From Caldilineaceae bacterium (GTDB lineage Bacteria; Chloroflexota; Anaerolineae; Caldilineales; Caldilineaceae), in contig OY282376.1 of assembly GCA_958295845.1 (NCBI GenBank), forward strand, positions 3,671,022-3,735,021: a stretch of 64,000 nucleotides of DNA, read 5' to 3'. Below are positions 1 to 8,747 of the stretch, in pieces. The notes beneath the pieces are model-generated. The model saw only the letters and a program-made list of their open reading frames with translations. It ran no database searches and was not told the DNA's origin. Made by a program: the position numbers and the translations under genes. How positions within the stretch are numbered: the stretch's first letter is position 1; each line of letters starts with the position of its first letter.

Positions 1-177
1 CAGGTCCATTACACGCCGGAAGACTCGACTGTCCTGTTTCGCGAGGACCTGCCCTTTATTGCTGAGTTGGCCGAGGAAATTGCCAACCGCGCCGGTCTGA
101 CGCCGGAGAGACGGCAGGCGATGCAAAGCTTCGACTCGATACCCCAGGACGAAAAGGGTTCTTACACCTGGAATTAG
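1..177 (+). CDS. C-terminal end of an unidentified protein (cut by window edge)
   Basis: Frame 1 is open from the first base to a TAG at 175-177 and gives 58 residues ending GSYTWN. The fragment is helical and charged (LAEELAEEIANRAG-like composition) and ends with an aromatic tail. I do not recognise the family from this fragment. A strong stem-loop followed by a T-run begins 18 bp downstream, which supports a genuine gene end. The next gene is convergent on the minus strand, so this protein need not belong to the transport island. Confidence 0.6.
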   Translation, partial: QVHYTPEDSTVLFREDLPFIAELAEEIANRAGLTPERRQAMQSFDSIPQDEKGSYTWN

Positions 178-194
178 TTTCCCCTCGCCCTATC

Positions 195-222
195 GCGCGC
201 CCTGACTCGAGGGCGCGCTTTT
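195..222 (+). terminator. Rho-independent terminator
   Basis: A perfect 9-bp inverted repeat (GCGCGCCCT / AGGGCGCGC) with a 6-nt loop is followed directly by TTTT. It lies 18 bp after the stop of the plus-strand gene at the left edge. The T-run is only on the plus side, so it should not terminate the convergent minus-strand gene ending at 233. Confidence 0.85.
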
Positions 223-232
223 CCTTACACTT

Positions 233-1390
233 CTAAATGCTTTGGTGTGAAGAGATGTCCATCAGGTATATCTGACGGCCATCGCCCCCATGCACTGAAT
301 CGACTGTGATCAAGTTCCCGTCAGGGCTGGAGCGGGGGTGCAGATCGCAGCGCCACTCACCGGTATATTCCGGATACGAGGCGTATTCTCCCAGTTCGGT
401 CCTCTCGCCACTTTCCACGTTATATAGATAGAGCTCCTGGACCCGGCCGTCACCCCTGGGCACGGGATAGGTGTCGTTGAGAATCCAGTTGGTGTCGGCA
501 AGATAGGTGCAGTGGCCGTTCAGAATCATCACGCCTTTGCCGATAACTTCCACGTCCTGCGTGCGGTCGCGGTAGAGGTAGAAGGCGTCGTGGTGGGATG
601 GATGGCGGGCCCAGGCGAGGATGGTTTGGGGGTCGCGCCAGATGAAGTGGGAGGTGTGTCCGTATTGGTCGACGGGGTAGATTTCGGAGCCGTCGGTTGC
701 GGCTGTCATCATCCGGGTATGGAAACCGGCGTCGCCGAATCGCCAGCGGTGCAGAAAGATGAAGCGGGAGCCGTCGGTGTTGAAGAGCAGGTGATTGAAG
801 TAGTGCTTGGCCCCGCTGATGTCCATGTGGGGATAGGGGATGGCGGCCACCTGTGCAATGGAGATTATTGGGGATGCCTGGCCGGTCTCGAGGTCAACAG
901 TGTAGATCCCGGCGTCTTCGGGAGCCAGTGTATCGAAGTTCGGGTCGGGGATGCCGGCGTAGCCGTAGCCGGGGCGCATGTGGTTGATACGGCGGAAGTC
1001 GGCGCCGATGGCGGTGCGCCCGTCTGGAGATAAGGTGTAGATAGGGTAATCGATCGTGTGCTTCTCTCCTGAGTGCACGTCCAGTACGCGGCAGACGAAG
1101 CGGTCGTGTTCCCGATCGTTCCAGACGACCTTCCTGTCGGAGCCGGGGATCCACTGGAGCATACAGCTCTGCTGCCAGCACCAAGCGCTAGTCTCCCCCA
1201 GTTCGATCCAACGGTCGCCGTCGGCCAGGTCGATCATCCCTATCCCGATTCGATCATCCGGGCCCGGGGAGCGATGCTCGAAGTCGACTTCCATGCCGAG
1301 CACGTAGCGGCTGGCGGGATCGAACTGCAGCTTGTCGTAGTAGCCGAACCAGTGATGCTTTGGCCCGGATGTGATGGGGCGCATGGTCAT
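233..1390 (-). CDS. Oligogalacturonate-lyase-like beta-propeller protein, type A copy 1
   Basis: A 385-residue protein built of repeated beta-propeller blades (SPDG and DLETG-type blade ends), resembling the cytoplasmic oligogalacturonate lyase / TolB-like propeller group. No signal peptide is seen, so it should act in the cytoplasm. Residues shared with its four paralogues in this window are KHH-FGYY (11-18), RP-YGY (139-144), a His pair near 245-248, NGHC (291-294), W-L-D-YP (302-309) and RCDLHPR (347-353). These His clusters could form a metal or active site, by analogy with PL22 enzymes that use His ligands; this is inference. The first ATG has GGAGAA upstream, so I prefer it over the ATG two codons later. 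It is the last gene of the minus-strand transporter operon, 33 bp after the ATPase gene. The substrate is unproven. Confidence 0.75.
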   Translation of the reverse strand: MTMRPITSGPKHHWFGYYDKLQFDPASRYVLGMEVDFEHRSPGPDDRIGIGMIDLADGDRWIELGETSAWCWQQSCMLQWIPGSDRKVVWNDREHDRFVCRVLDVHSGEKHTIDYPIYTLSPDGRTAIGADFRRINHMRPGYGYAGIPDPNFDTLAPEDAGIYTVDLETGQASPIISIAQVAAIPYPHMDISGAKHYFNHLLFNTDGSRFIFLHRWRFGDAGFHTRMMTAATDGSEIYPVDQYGHTSHFIWRDPQTILAWARHPSHHDAFYLYRDRTQDVEVIGKGVMILNGHCTYLADTNWILNDTYPVPRGDGRVQELYLYNVESGERTELGEYASYPEYTGEWRCDLHPRSSPDGNLITVDSVHGGDGRQIYLMDISSHQSI

Positions 1391-1423
1391 CAGCGCTTTC
1401 TCCTCGCTTGTGTTTGGTGGGGT

Positions 1424-2434
1424 CTAGGTTGTGCCGGCGCCGGCCAGATCCAACTCCTCGGCAAAGTGGCAGGCGACGTACCGGTCCTTGGCGACGTTCT
1501 GGAGTTCGGGTGTCTCCTGGTGGCAGCGGTCCTGGGCGTAGCGGCAGCGGGGATGGAAGTAACAGCCGGATGGCGGGTTGGAGGGGTCGGCTACTTCACC
1601 CTCGAGGACGATGCGCTCGCCCTGGCTATGGGCCGGGCCGGCGACGTGGACCGCGGAGAGCAAGGCCTCGGTATAGGGATGCAGAGGTTTGCGGTAGAGA
1701 TCGTCGGCTTCGGCCAACTCTACGAGCTTACCCACGTACATCACTGCTACGCGGTCGCTGATGTGCTTGACGACGCCGAGGTCGTGGGCGATGAACAGGT
1801 AGGTCAGGTCCAGTTCGCGCTGGAGGAATTTGAGCAGGTTGAGAATCTGCGCCTGCACTGAGACATCGAGGGCGGAGACCGGCTCGTCGGCGATGACCAG
1901 GGTTGGGTTGAGAATGAGGGCGCGGGCGATGCCGATGCGCTGGCGCTGTCCGCCGCTGAATGCGTGGGGATAGCGGGTGATGTACTCCGGGCGCAGTCCG
2001 ACGAGGCGAAGCATCTCTACCACCCGATCTTCCAATTCGGACCCCCTGCTCATGCCATTGAGCCGCAGAGGCTCGCCAATGATGTCCAGAATGGTTTTGC
2101 GCGGGTTCAACGACGTATACGGGTCTTGAAAGATCATCTGCAAGTGCGTCCGCACGGGCCGCAATGCCTTGTTGTCGAGGGCTCCCAGGTCATATTGTGC
2201 GCCTTCCTCCCCGTGGGGACGGAAATTGATGTCGCCCGCGGTAGGCGCGTACAGACGCATGATCAGGCGGCCAACGGTCGTTTTGCCGCAGCCGCTCTCG
2301 CCGACGAGGCCCAGGGTCTCGCCCTTTTGCAGGGTAAAGTCTACGCCATCCACGGCTTTGATGTGGCTGACGACCTTTGAGAATAGCCCGGAAGTGAGTG
2401 GAAAGTGCTTTTTCAGCCCATTGACTTCCAGCAA
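1424..2434 (-). CDS. ABC transporter ATP-binding protein, DppF/OppF type
   Basis: ATPase of a peptide/oligosaccharide ABC importer. Walker A is GESGCGKTT, the signature region is [10 protein letters not shown], Walker B is [11 protein letters not shown] and the switch His is in LFIAHD. The C-terminal oligopeptide/dipeptide extension with [10 protein letters not shown] is present, as is typical of the DppD/DppF pair. The start is uncertain. The frame is open up to 2650, but the region above about 2461 overlaps the preceding ATPase gene and has no family likeness. I chose a TTG just before [11 protein letters not shown]; the nearest in-frame ATG, at 2539, would overlap the upstream gene by 86 bp. 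Translation is probably coupled to that gene, whose stop is at 2454. Confidence 0.9.
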   Translation of the reverse strand: MLEVNGLKKHFPLTSGLFSKVVSHIKAVDGVDFTLQKGETLGLVGESGCGKTTVGRLIMRLYAPTAGDINFRPHGEEGAQYDLGALDNKALRPVRTHLQMIFQDPYTSLNPRKTILDIIGEPLRLNGMSRGSELEDRVVEMLRLVGLRPEYITRYPHAFSGGQRQRIGIARALILNPTLVIADEPVSALDVSVQAQILNLLKFLQRELDLTYLFIAHDLGVVKHISDRVAVMYVGKLVELAEADDLYRKPLHPYTEALLSAVHVAGPAHSQGERIVLEGEVADPSNPPSGCYFHPRCRYAQDRCHQETPELQNVAKDRYVACHFAEELDLAGAGTT

Positions 2435-2453
2435 TGGATAGCTGTCTGCGTTG

Positions 2454-3518
2454 CTATTGATGGCTGGCTTCCTCGGCTGGTGGAGGGGTTTCGCGGGTGG
2501 CGTGTTCGGTATACAGGAGGCAGCGCACCTCGCGCTCATCTTCGAGAGTGATGGGCTGGGGCACGATTTCGTCGCAGACACCGGGCATGAAGTCGGCACA
2601 ACGTGGATGGAAGGGGCAGCCACTGAGCGTGCTGTAGGGGTCGGGCACAACGCCGCGGATGGTCTGCAGCCACTCCCGTTTCTGGTCCATGCGCGGCAGG
2701 GACTCGAGCAGGGCGATGGTATAGGGGTGCTTGGGGTCGCGGAAGATGTCGGCGGCAGCGCCGCGTTCGACGATTTTGCCGAGGTACATCACGGCCACTT
2801 CGTCGGCCATGTCGGCGACGACGCCCAGGTCGTGGGTGATGAACATGATTGCCATGTTCAGGTCGGCCTGCAGCCCTTGCATCAGTTCGAGGATCTGGGC
2901 TTCGGTGGTGACGTCCAGGGCGGTGGTCGGTTCGTCGGCGATGAGCAGGTTGGGGTGGCAGGAAAGCGCCATGGCGATCATGACCCGCTGGCACATGCCG
3001 CCGCTCAGTTGATGGGCAAAGGCGCCCATCCTTTGTTCGGGCAAGGGAATATGCACCTGTTGCAGCATATCGGTTGCGATGTCTTCCGCTTCGGCCGGGG
3101 ATACGGGTTGGTGCAGGAGAATATTCTCTGTGATCTGGTCGCCGATGCGATGGACCGGGCTGAGCGAGGCGCGCGGCTCCTGGAAGATCATCGAGATCTC
3201 TCCGCCGCGGATCGAGCGCATCTCTGCGCCGGTGGCGGGAAGTTGCAGCAGATCGACGGAGGTAGTCGGGCCAGTTTCGGCCGCCCTGGCGTAGAGGATT
3301 TCTCCGTCGACGGTGTGACCGGGTGGCCGCACCATGCGCATGATGGAGCGGGCAGTGACGCTTTTGCCGCAGCCGCTTTCGCCGACCACGCCCAAGACCT
3401 TCCCGCGGCCGATTGAAAAAGTGGTGCTGTCGACCGCCTTTGCGACCCCCTCGGCCATAAAGAAGTGTGTTTGCAGGTCTTTTACTTCGAGCAGCGTATC
3501 GTTCGGTTGCACTGTCAT
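2454..3518 (-). CDS. ABC transporter ATP-binding protein, DppD/OppD type
   Basis: A 354-residue ATPase, partner of the DppF-type protein downstream. It has Walker [10 protein letters not shown], signature [10 protein letters not shown], Walker [12 protein letters not shown] and the His switch in FITHD. The C-terminal CPFHPRC motif of the oligopeptide-transporter ATPase extension is present. The ATG at 3518 begins [15 protein letters not shown], which matches the usual family N-terminus; the open frame further upstream is arginine- and proline-rich and looks non-coding. It lies between the DppC-type permease and the second ATPase in the same operon, and its 3' end overlaps or abuts the next gene. 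Two non-identical ATPases are normal for this transporter class. Confidence 0.93.
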   Translation of the reverse strand: MTVQPNDTLLEVKDLQTHFFMAEGVAKAVDSTTFSIGRGKVLGVVGESGCGKSVTARSIMRMVRPPGHTVDGEILYARAAETGPTTSVDLLQLPATGAEMRSIRGGEISMIFQEPRASLSPVHRIGDQITENILLHQPVSPAEAEDIATDMLQQVHIPLPEQRMGAFAHQLSGGMCQRVMIAMALSCHPNLLIADEPTTALDVTTEAQILELMQGLQADLNMAIMFITHDLGVVADMADEVAVMYLGKIVERGAAADIFRDPKHPYTIALLESLPRMDQKREWLQTIRGVVPDPYSTLSGCPFHPRCADFMPGVCDEIVPQPITLEDEREVRCLLYTEHATRETPPPAEEASHQ

Positions 3519-3571
3519 TTGATTGCGGTAGCTATGAACTGCTGTGGTGGCCGGATTGGGAGCGAATCCTC

Positions 3572-4777
3572 TTACAGGTCGGCATACGGGTCGGCGGCGT
3601 CGCGCAGGCCATCGCCAATGAAGTTCAGGGCCAGCACAGTGACGACAACGAACATCGCCGGCCACAGAATCCATGGATGGATGGCAATTTCGACAATTTG
3701 CTGCGCGTCCTTAAGCATTACGCCCCAGCTAACCGTGGGCGATACCAGCCCCAACCCCAGGAAGCTGAGCGCGGTCTCGCCAATGATCATGCCGGGAACG
3801 GCGAGCGTAGCGTCCACCAGCACATAACTCATGAAGGAGGGGACCAGATGCTGCCAGATCAGGTACCATTGATTGGCGCCGGCCGACTGGGCGGCCAGAA
3901 CGAAATCTTCGTCTCGCAGGGAGAGAAATTTGCCTCGCACGACCCGTGCCAGCGAAGTCCAACTGATAAACGAGAGGATAATCGTAATTCCAAAGTAGAT
4001 GCGGATCTGCGGCCAGTCGCCTGGAAGGGCGGCGGCCAGCCCCATCCAAAGCGGAATCGTTGGGATGGAGCGGATAAACTCGATCAGGCGCTGGATGAGG
4101 TTGTCGATGACGCCACCGTACAGGCCGGAAAGGCCTCCAAGAAGGAGACCGATAAAAAGGCTGATCGAGACGCCAACCAGGCCTATGGTCAACGAGATTC
4201 GACCGCCAAAAAGCACACGCCCGAAGATATCGCGGCCAAACTTGTCGCCGCCCAAGAGATATATCGGTCCAATTTCCTCGGCGTTTTCGACTCCGTACAG
4301 ATGCCAGTCCATTTCCCAGAGGCCCCAGAGCTTGTATGGGTCTCCTTTGACGAAGAATTGGATCGGAGCCTGTTGCGTGCGATCTTCGACGAAGTCGCGC
4401 GTGAAAGTCTCCCTGTTGGTCTCGATCGTTACGGCGTAGACGAACGGACGCTGCCAAGTTCCGTCATCGCCGCGGATGTGAATATCCCTGGGCGGGAGAT
4501 AGAGATGCTTGGTAAAGCGATGCGCTCTGTCGTAGGGGGCGATCATCGGCGCAAAGAGCACGGCAAAGTAGAGTAGGGCGAGAGCCCACATAGAGACAAC
4601 CGCCATCCGATTGCGGCGGAAGCGGATCAACATCAGTTGGCGCGGCGTGAGAAACTGGGTTCTGGCTTCGCCGACCGTTCCTTCGGCCTCGAGAAGATCT
4701 GACAGGTTTCCGCTTTCGTAGGCGCTGGCTACCGCATCGGACCCGGCCCCCGTGCCTGGGTTGATTGCGCCGGTCAT
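3572..4777 (-). CDS. ABC transporter permease, DppC/OppC type, with large extracytoplasmic insert
   Basis: A 401-residue inner-membrane permease. The start ATG at 4777 overlaps the stop of the DppB-type permease in an ATGA junction, so the two are translationally coupled. It has a cytoplasmic N-tail of about 75 residues, a first transmembrane segment (VVSMWALALLYFAVLFAP) and then about 100 residues of polar sequence. The conserved LLGGDKFGRDIFGR and five more membrane helices follow. The EAA loop is present (SAGANQWYLIWQHLVPS). The polar insert between TM1 and the GRD motif is longer than in E. coli DppC. It may contact the large binding proteins encoded upstream, though that contact is inference. 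It ends with a canonical DGLRDAADPY tail. Confidence 0.93.
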   Translation of the reverse strand: MTGAINPGTGAGSDAVASAYESGNLSDLLEAEGTVGEARTQFLTPRQLMLIRFRRNRMAVVSMWALALLYFAVLFAPMIAPYDRAHRFTKHLYLPPRDIHIRGDDGTWQRPFVYAVTIETNRETFTRDFVEDRTQQAPIQFFVKGDPYKLWGLWEMDWHLYGVENAEEIGPIYLLGGDKFGRDIFGRVLFGGRISLTIGLVGVSISLFIGLLLGGLSGLYGGVIDNLIQRLIEFIRSIPTIPLWMGLAAALPGDWPQIRIYFGITIILSFISWTSLARVVRGKFLSLRDEDFVLAAQSAGANQWYLIWQHLVPSFMSYVLVDATLAVPGMIIGETALSFLGLGLVSPTVSWGVMLKDAQQIVEIAIHPWILWPAMFVVVTVLALNFIGDGLRDAADPYADL

Positions 4778-5772
4778 GTCGTTCCCCGTTCCCCGTACCG
4801 AATTCGCGGATCCACCCATGCCAGAAGAATATCTGAAATCAAAGTCCCGATCAGCGTGAGTGAGCTCAAGATCAAGATCATGCTGGCGGCAAGGTAGAGG
4901 TCCTGGGACATCAGCGCGCGCCACAGGAGCGGCCCGGTGGTGGGCAGGTTCAGCACCAGCGCCACGAGGACGGTCCCGGAGACGATCTGGGGAAGTTGCC
5001 AGCCAATTGTGCTCAAGATTGGGTTGAGCGCCACGCGGACGGGATATTTCATCGTCATCGGGCCTTCGCGGAGACCCTTGGCGCGGGCCGTCTCCACATA
5101 GGGGCGCCCCAGTTCATCCAGTGTCGTTGCCCGCATCACCCGTATCGTGCCAGCCGTGCCCGACGTGCCCACGATTACAACCGGCAGCCACATGTGTTTC
5201 AACATATCCCAGATCTTGGCCACGCTCCAGGGTGCGTCAAGATACTCTATGGAGAACAGGCCGCCGGCATCGGCATCGAAAAACGCGATGCCGATGTACA
5301 TGAATATCAGAGCAAGCAGAAAATTAGGGGTCGCCAACCCGATGAAGCCTATGAAGGTAAAGGTGTAGTCAGCGGGGCTATACTGTCGGACGGCAGAATA
5401 GATGCCAATGGGTATGGCCATGGCATAGACAAAGAGCAGCGTGAAGAAGGACATGATCATCGTCAGCATCAGCCGCTCGCCAATCAGCCTGTTGACGGGC
5501 CGGTCCCAGTAGAAGGACAGCCCCATATCCCCCTGGAGAAAGTTTGTGATCCACTTTATGTATTGAATGTAACCGGGCTGGTTCAGCCCATAGTGCTCCT
5601 CCAACGCCGCGATTTCCGCCTCGCTCACTTCCTCGCCGGCCGCGGCCAGGTTTGCCACGTAGGTGGTCACGTAGTCACCCGGCGGGAGCTGGATGATGGT
5701 AAAGCTGACTATGGAAATGAGGAAGAGCGTTGGGATCAACTGCAGGACGCGCTGCAGGACGTATTCTCGCAT
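4774..5772 (-). CDS. ABC transporter permease, DppB/OppB type
   Basis: A 332-residue inner-membrane permease starting MREYVLQRVLQLIPTLF, the standard N-terminal membrane anchor of this family. It then has PPGDYV, a long periplasmic loop with EEHYGLNQPGYIQY, GDMGLSFYWDRPV and five further helices. The EAA-like loop is ETARAKGLREGPMTMKYPVR. The open frame extends upstream to 6024, but that part overlaps the binding-protein gene and lacks family features. The gene follows the first binding protein by 83 bp and overlaps the DppC-type permease by four bases. It is the only DppB-type permease in the window, although four binding-protein genes are present. Confidence 0.93.
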   Translation of the reverse strand: MREYVLQRVLQLIPTLFLISIVSFTIIQLPPGDYVTTYVANLAAAGEEVSEAEIAALEEHYGLNQPGYIQYIKWITNFLQGDMGLSFYWDRPVNRLIGERLMLTMIMSFFTLLFVYAMAIPIGIYSAVRQYSPADYTFTFIGFIGLATPNFLLALIFMYIGIAFFDADAGGLFSIEYLDAPWSVAKIWDMLKHMWLPVVIVGTSGTAGTIRVMRATTLDELGRPYVETARAKGLREGPMTMKYPVRVALNPILSTIGWQLPQIVSGTVLVALVLNLPTTGPLLWRALMSQDLYLAASMILILSSLTLIGTLISDILLAWVDPRIRYGERGTT

Positions 5773-5855
5773 GACATTGGTAAGTAGGTGGGCAGCGGGC
5801 GGGAGCTGGTGACCGGCGACAGTACCGGCCACCAGCCCTGCGACGCTTGCTATTG

Positions 5856-7874
5856 CTAACTCTGCTTGTAGAAGAACTGCTCCGGATGGACCGGCACTGC
5901 GCGAATTACGGAGTAGCCCCATACGCCGTCGTCGGGGAAGTTGGTCAGGTTCTTCTTCATTACGACCGGCTTGGGGATGCCAACCGTGCCGAAGCCGGGC
6001 AGATAGTCGTAGAACCAGTCCCACAACTCGCGGGCGATGGCGATGTGCTCCTCTTCGGTTACGGCGTCGATCATATCCTGCCAGCGGTGGAAGACCCAGG
6101 CGACTTCATCGGGCGGCTCCACTGCGATCTCGTTTTCGGTATCGCCCTTCAGCCAGACGTCATAGCCTTTGCCCCATGGCGTGTTACATTGTCCGGGGTG
6201 GTTCAGTCGTCCGCACCAGACCCAGGTAATGTCGGAGATGTCGCCTTCCCAGCCGGACATTCCGAAATCGTTCGCCGCTACCAGTTCGTTCAGATGGGAA
6301 CGATTTATGGGCCGGATCGACGGATCCAGACCGACGCTGCGCCATTGCTCGACGACCAGTTCAAAGACGTCAAGGACATCGGCTTGCTCGGTGTCGAGCT
6401 GGATGATCCAACTCACGCGCGAGCCGTCAGGGAAGAGGCGGAAGCCGTCGGAGTCTTTCTCCGAATAGCCAGCTTGATCAAGCATCTCCATGGCCATGTC
6501 GGGATCGAACTGCGCCCAGTGGTCTCCGTCGCCCTCCTCATAGTACTTGGATTCCGGCCAAGCCGCCCATTGGCGCGGCTCGCCCAAACCGAAATAGACG
6601 ACATCGTTGATTTCTTCGCGGTCGATTGCCACCGACATGGCGTGGCGCACGTCCTTGTTCGTAAAGAAGTCCCGAACCTGCGGGTCCTTGTGGGTATGGT
6701 TGGGGACGATGACAGTGCGGCCGGGGAAGGTCGATTTCCACAGTTTGATCTTCAGGTCGGCCGACTCCAGGTTGGCCGTGTACAGTTCCATATTGGCCAG
6801 GTCGGCCTGGCGGCCCGAGAATTCCAACTCACCGGCGATCAGCTTGGCGTTGGCAACTTCACGGTTGTCGATAACGAATACGATTGTGTTGTCGATGTAG
6901 GGAAGCTGGTTGCCGGCGGTGTCGACTTTCCAGTAGTAGGGGTTGCGCTCGTAGGTATGATGATCGGGGGCGTCGTCGACACGAATGAAGGCCGTCATGC
7001 CTGGCAAGCCGATCTGGGCCGGGATTGTCGATCCCACGCGTCCCTTATCACGCAGAAGCTGGTGCCAATCTTCGAAGCCTGCGTCTTCGGTCATCGCGGC
7101 TATTTCGTCGGCATCGCCGTAGTCGGGATGGAACTGTTTCAGATAGTGAGCAGGCTGCCACAGGCCGCCCTGTGATCCGGCATAGAACGTCTCGTGCAGA
7201 ACGATCAAGGGGTATGGCTTTGAGAAGGTGAGTTTGATGGTGTAATCGTCGATTTTCTCCATCGTCAAGGGGTCGCCTGCAGACGATGCGCCTGCCTTCC
7301 ACTGGCTTGGCGGACCGCCGGGGGCGTACTCCTCGTTGAGCCAGAGGTCGTGCCAGGCGAAGATGAAATCGTCTGCGCTAAAGGGCGCGCCGTCCGACCA
7401 CTTCAGGCCTTCGCGCAGATGCAGGACCTGCTCGGTGGCGTCGTCGTTGAATTCCCAGCTCTCGGCCAAGCCGCTGGTGATTGAGGAGAAGTCGGACGCG
7501 ATGCGCAGGATCAGCTCGGTGCCCATCACAGCCTGCGGATCGCCGAACAGTGCGTTGGGGTTGCCGATGGCGACGCGGGTGGTGCCGCCGTACTGGCCGA
7601 TCTCTTCCAGTGGCTCGATGACCACCGGATTGGCGGGCAGGCGTTCGTCAACTGGGGGTAAAGTGCCGGCTGCGACGCGCTCTGCCAGGAGCGGAGATTC
7701 GTTGTACTTGGACGGCGGTCCGGCGTCAGCGGCCGGCGCTTCCTCCGCGGGCGCCTCGTCGGCTGCTTGTGGTGCCTCGTCTGCATCAGGCGCGCCACAG
7801 GCTGCGACTACTGCGGCTGCGGCTGAGAGACCGCTCATCCGGAGGAAAGTTCTACGATCCATTCCGTTCTTCAT
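5856..7874 (-). CDS. Family-5 solute-binding lipoprotein, copy A1
   Basis: A 672-residue substrate-binding protein of the peptide/nickel/oligosaccharide class (SBP_bac_5). The N-terminus has a twin-arginine motif (MDRRTFLRM), a hydrophobic stretch and a lipobox-like AAC-G. An Ala/Glu/Asp/Pro-rich linker follows, to about residue 55, and the conserved LPPVDERLP block comes next. Internal family motifs include LREGLKWSDGAPFSADDF and RDFFTNKDVRHAMSVAIDR. It is exported folded, lipid-anchored, and should deliver substrate to the DppBCDF-type transporter encoded immediately downstream. AAAGGA lies about 10 bp before the chosen ATG. At over 660 residues it is longer than classical DppA (about 535). 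Family-5 proteins bind either peptides or oligosaccharides, so the ligand cannot be read from sequence. Confidence 0.9.
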   Translation of the reverse strand: MKNGMDRRTFLRMSGLSAAAAVVAACGAPDADEAPQAADEAPAEEAPAADAGPPSKYNESPLLAERVAAGTLPPVDERLPANPVVIEPLEEIGQYGGTTRVAIGNPNALFGDPQAVMGTELILRIASDFSSITSGLAESWEFNDDATEQVLHLREGLKWSDGAPFSADDFIFAWHDLWLNEEYAPGGPPSQWKAGASSAGDPLTMEKIDDYTIKLTFSKPYPLIVLHETFYAGSQGGLWQPAHYLKQFHPDYGDADEIAAMTEDAGFEDWHQLLRDKGRVGSTIPAQIGLPGMTAFIRVDDAPDHHTYERNPYYWKVDTAGNQLPYIDNTIVFVIDNREVANAKLIAGELEFSGRQADLANMELYTANLESADLKIKLWKSTFPGRTVIVPNHTHKDPQVRDFFTNKDVRHAMSVAIDREEINDVVYFGLGEPRQWAAWPESKYYEEGDGDHWAQFDPDMAMEMLDQAGYSEKDSDGFRLFPDGSRVSWIIQLDTEQADVLDVFELVVEQWRSVGLDPSIRPINRSHLNELVAANDFGMSGWEGDISDITWVWCGRLNHPGQCNTPWGKGYDVWLKGDTENEIAVEPPDEVAWVFHRWQDMIDAVTEEEHIAIARELWDWFYDYLPGFGTVGIPKPVVMKKNLTNFPDDGVWGYSVIRAVPVHPEQFFYKQS

Positions 7875-8041
7875 TGTGGTCGGTTCCTTTCACTTGCGTT
7901 GGATAAGGTGGAAGCATTTCAGATGGAAAATTGGGGTGGCGCTGCCGGAACTGCGCAAACACCAATCAGTCTGTCGTGACCAAAACCCGATTCGAAATTC
8001 AGGGCAGTCGGTAGACATAGGGACAGTCCGCGAGCGGCTAT

Positions 8042-8551
8042 TTACTCCCCTATTTCGACTGCCGTATTGAGAACGGTGAGCATGACCCACTCCATCATGC
8101 CTTTCCAGTACTCATAACGCTCGTTGGTCGCTCCCTGGACGACGACCGAATAGAGTAGATCTCCCGCACAGAAGAGTCGGGCTCTGCGGCGGCGGGTCGT
8201 CCCATCCTGCACGAAGGTGCAGACCCACTCCTGGCCCCAGTCGCCTACGTCGACCAATTCTTCGAGTTTCTCGACGACACACTTGTCGAGTTGCTTCAGC
8301 CCTTCTTCGATACCCTCGGCCAGCAGGGAACTCTCCTCTTTGGCCAGGGGTTGGCCCATGTCCTGGACAGTAACCGAGATGAAGGTGGCCGCGTCGGACG
8401 GATCCGGGTAGAGGCTCGCGGCAGGATGGGGGGTATCGGTCTCTTGCAGTTGCCACTCGGGCGGATACCAGAAGGTGGGATGGCCCGCTGCGTGTTTGTA
8501 GGATTTGACTGCAGTGAATCGCGGTCTGTCCGGCTGCTTTGTCGAAGACAT
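8042..8551 (-). CDS. Small protein of unknown function between two binding-protein genes
   Basis: A 169-residue soluble protein with no signal peptide and no membrane segment. The N-terminal part has a WYPPEWQL stretch; the middle is acidic (LLAEGIEEGLKQLDK), and a basic RRRRARLF turn precedes the C-terminal beta strands (LLYSVVVQG) and a terminal helix (YWKGMMEWVMLTVL). This alternation resembles the small PsbP/DcrB (DUF1795-like) alpha-beta fold, but I hold that only as a fold guess. It is on the same strand and lies between two binding-protein genes, so it is likely co-transcribed. No strong ribosome-binding site is visible before the ATG. The function is unknown. Confidence 0.65.
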   Translation of the reverse strand: MSSTKQPDRPRFTAVKSYKHAAGHPTFWYPPEWQLQETDTPHPAASLYPDPSDAATFISVTVQDMGQPLAKEESSLLAEGIEEGLKQLDKCVVEKLEELVDVGDWGQEWVCTFVQDGTTRRRRARLFCAGDLLYSVVVQGATNERYEYWKGMMEWVMLTVLNTAVEIGE

Positions 8552-8680
8552 AGAGTTCGCTGTTCTCGGGTGGTGGGGCGTTTGAATTTTACTTGTTGAG
8601 CAGTTATTGATGTCGGAGGAAGCGCTACAGTTCCCGCCCCATCAGGATTTTGTTGCGCCGCGCCGGGTTCTTTTTAACAT

Positions 8681-8740
8681 GCCGGGCAGGCTCTTGCAGA
8701 GGCGCTTCATGCTTCGCCCTTGCAAGAGGCCTACCTGGCA
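8681..8740 (-). other. Long stem-loop just after a binding-protein gene
   Basis: The arms GGCTCTTGCAGAGGCG and CGCCCTTGCAAGAGGCC are near-perfect inverted repeats, extended outward by GCCGGGCAGG / CCTACCTGGC with two mismatches. The structure begins 8 bp after the stop of the binding-protein gene on the minus strand. No U-run follows on either strand, so it does not look like a standard terminator. It may instead protect the 3' end of the binding-protein message, as stem-loops in other importer operons do; that role is inference. Confidence 0.5.
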
Positions 8741-8747
8741 GTATGGT

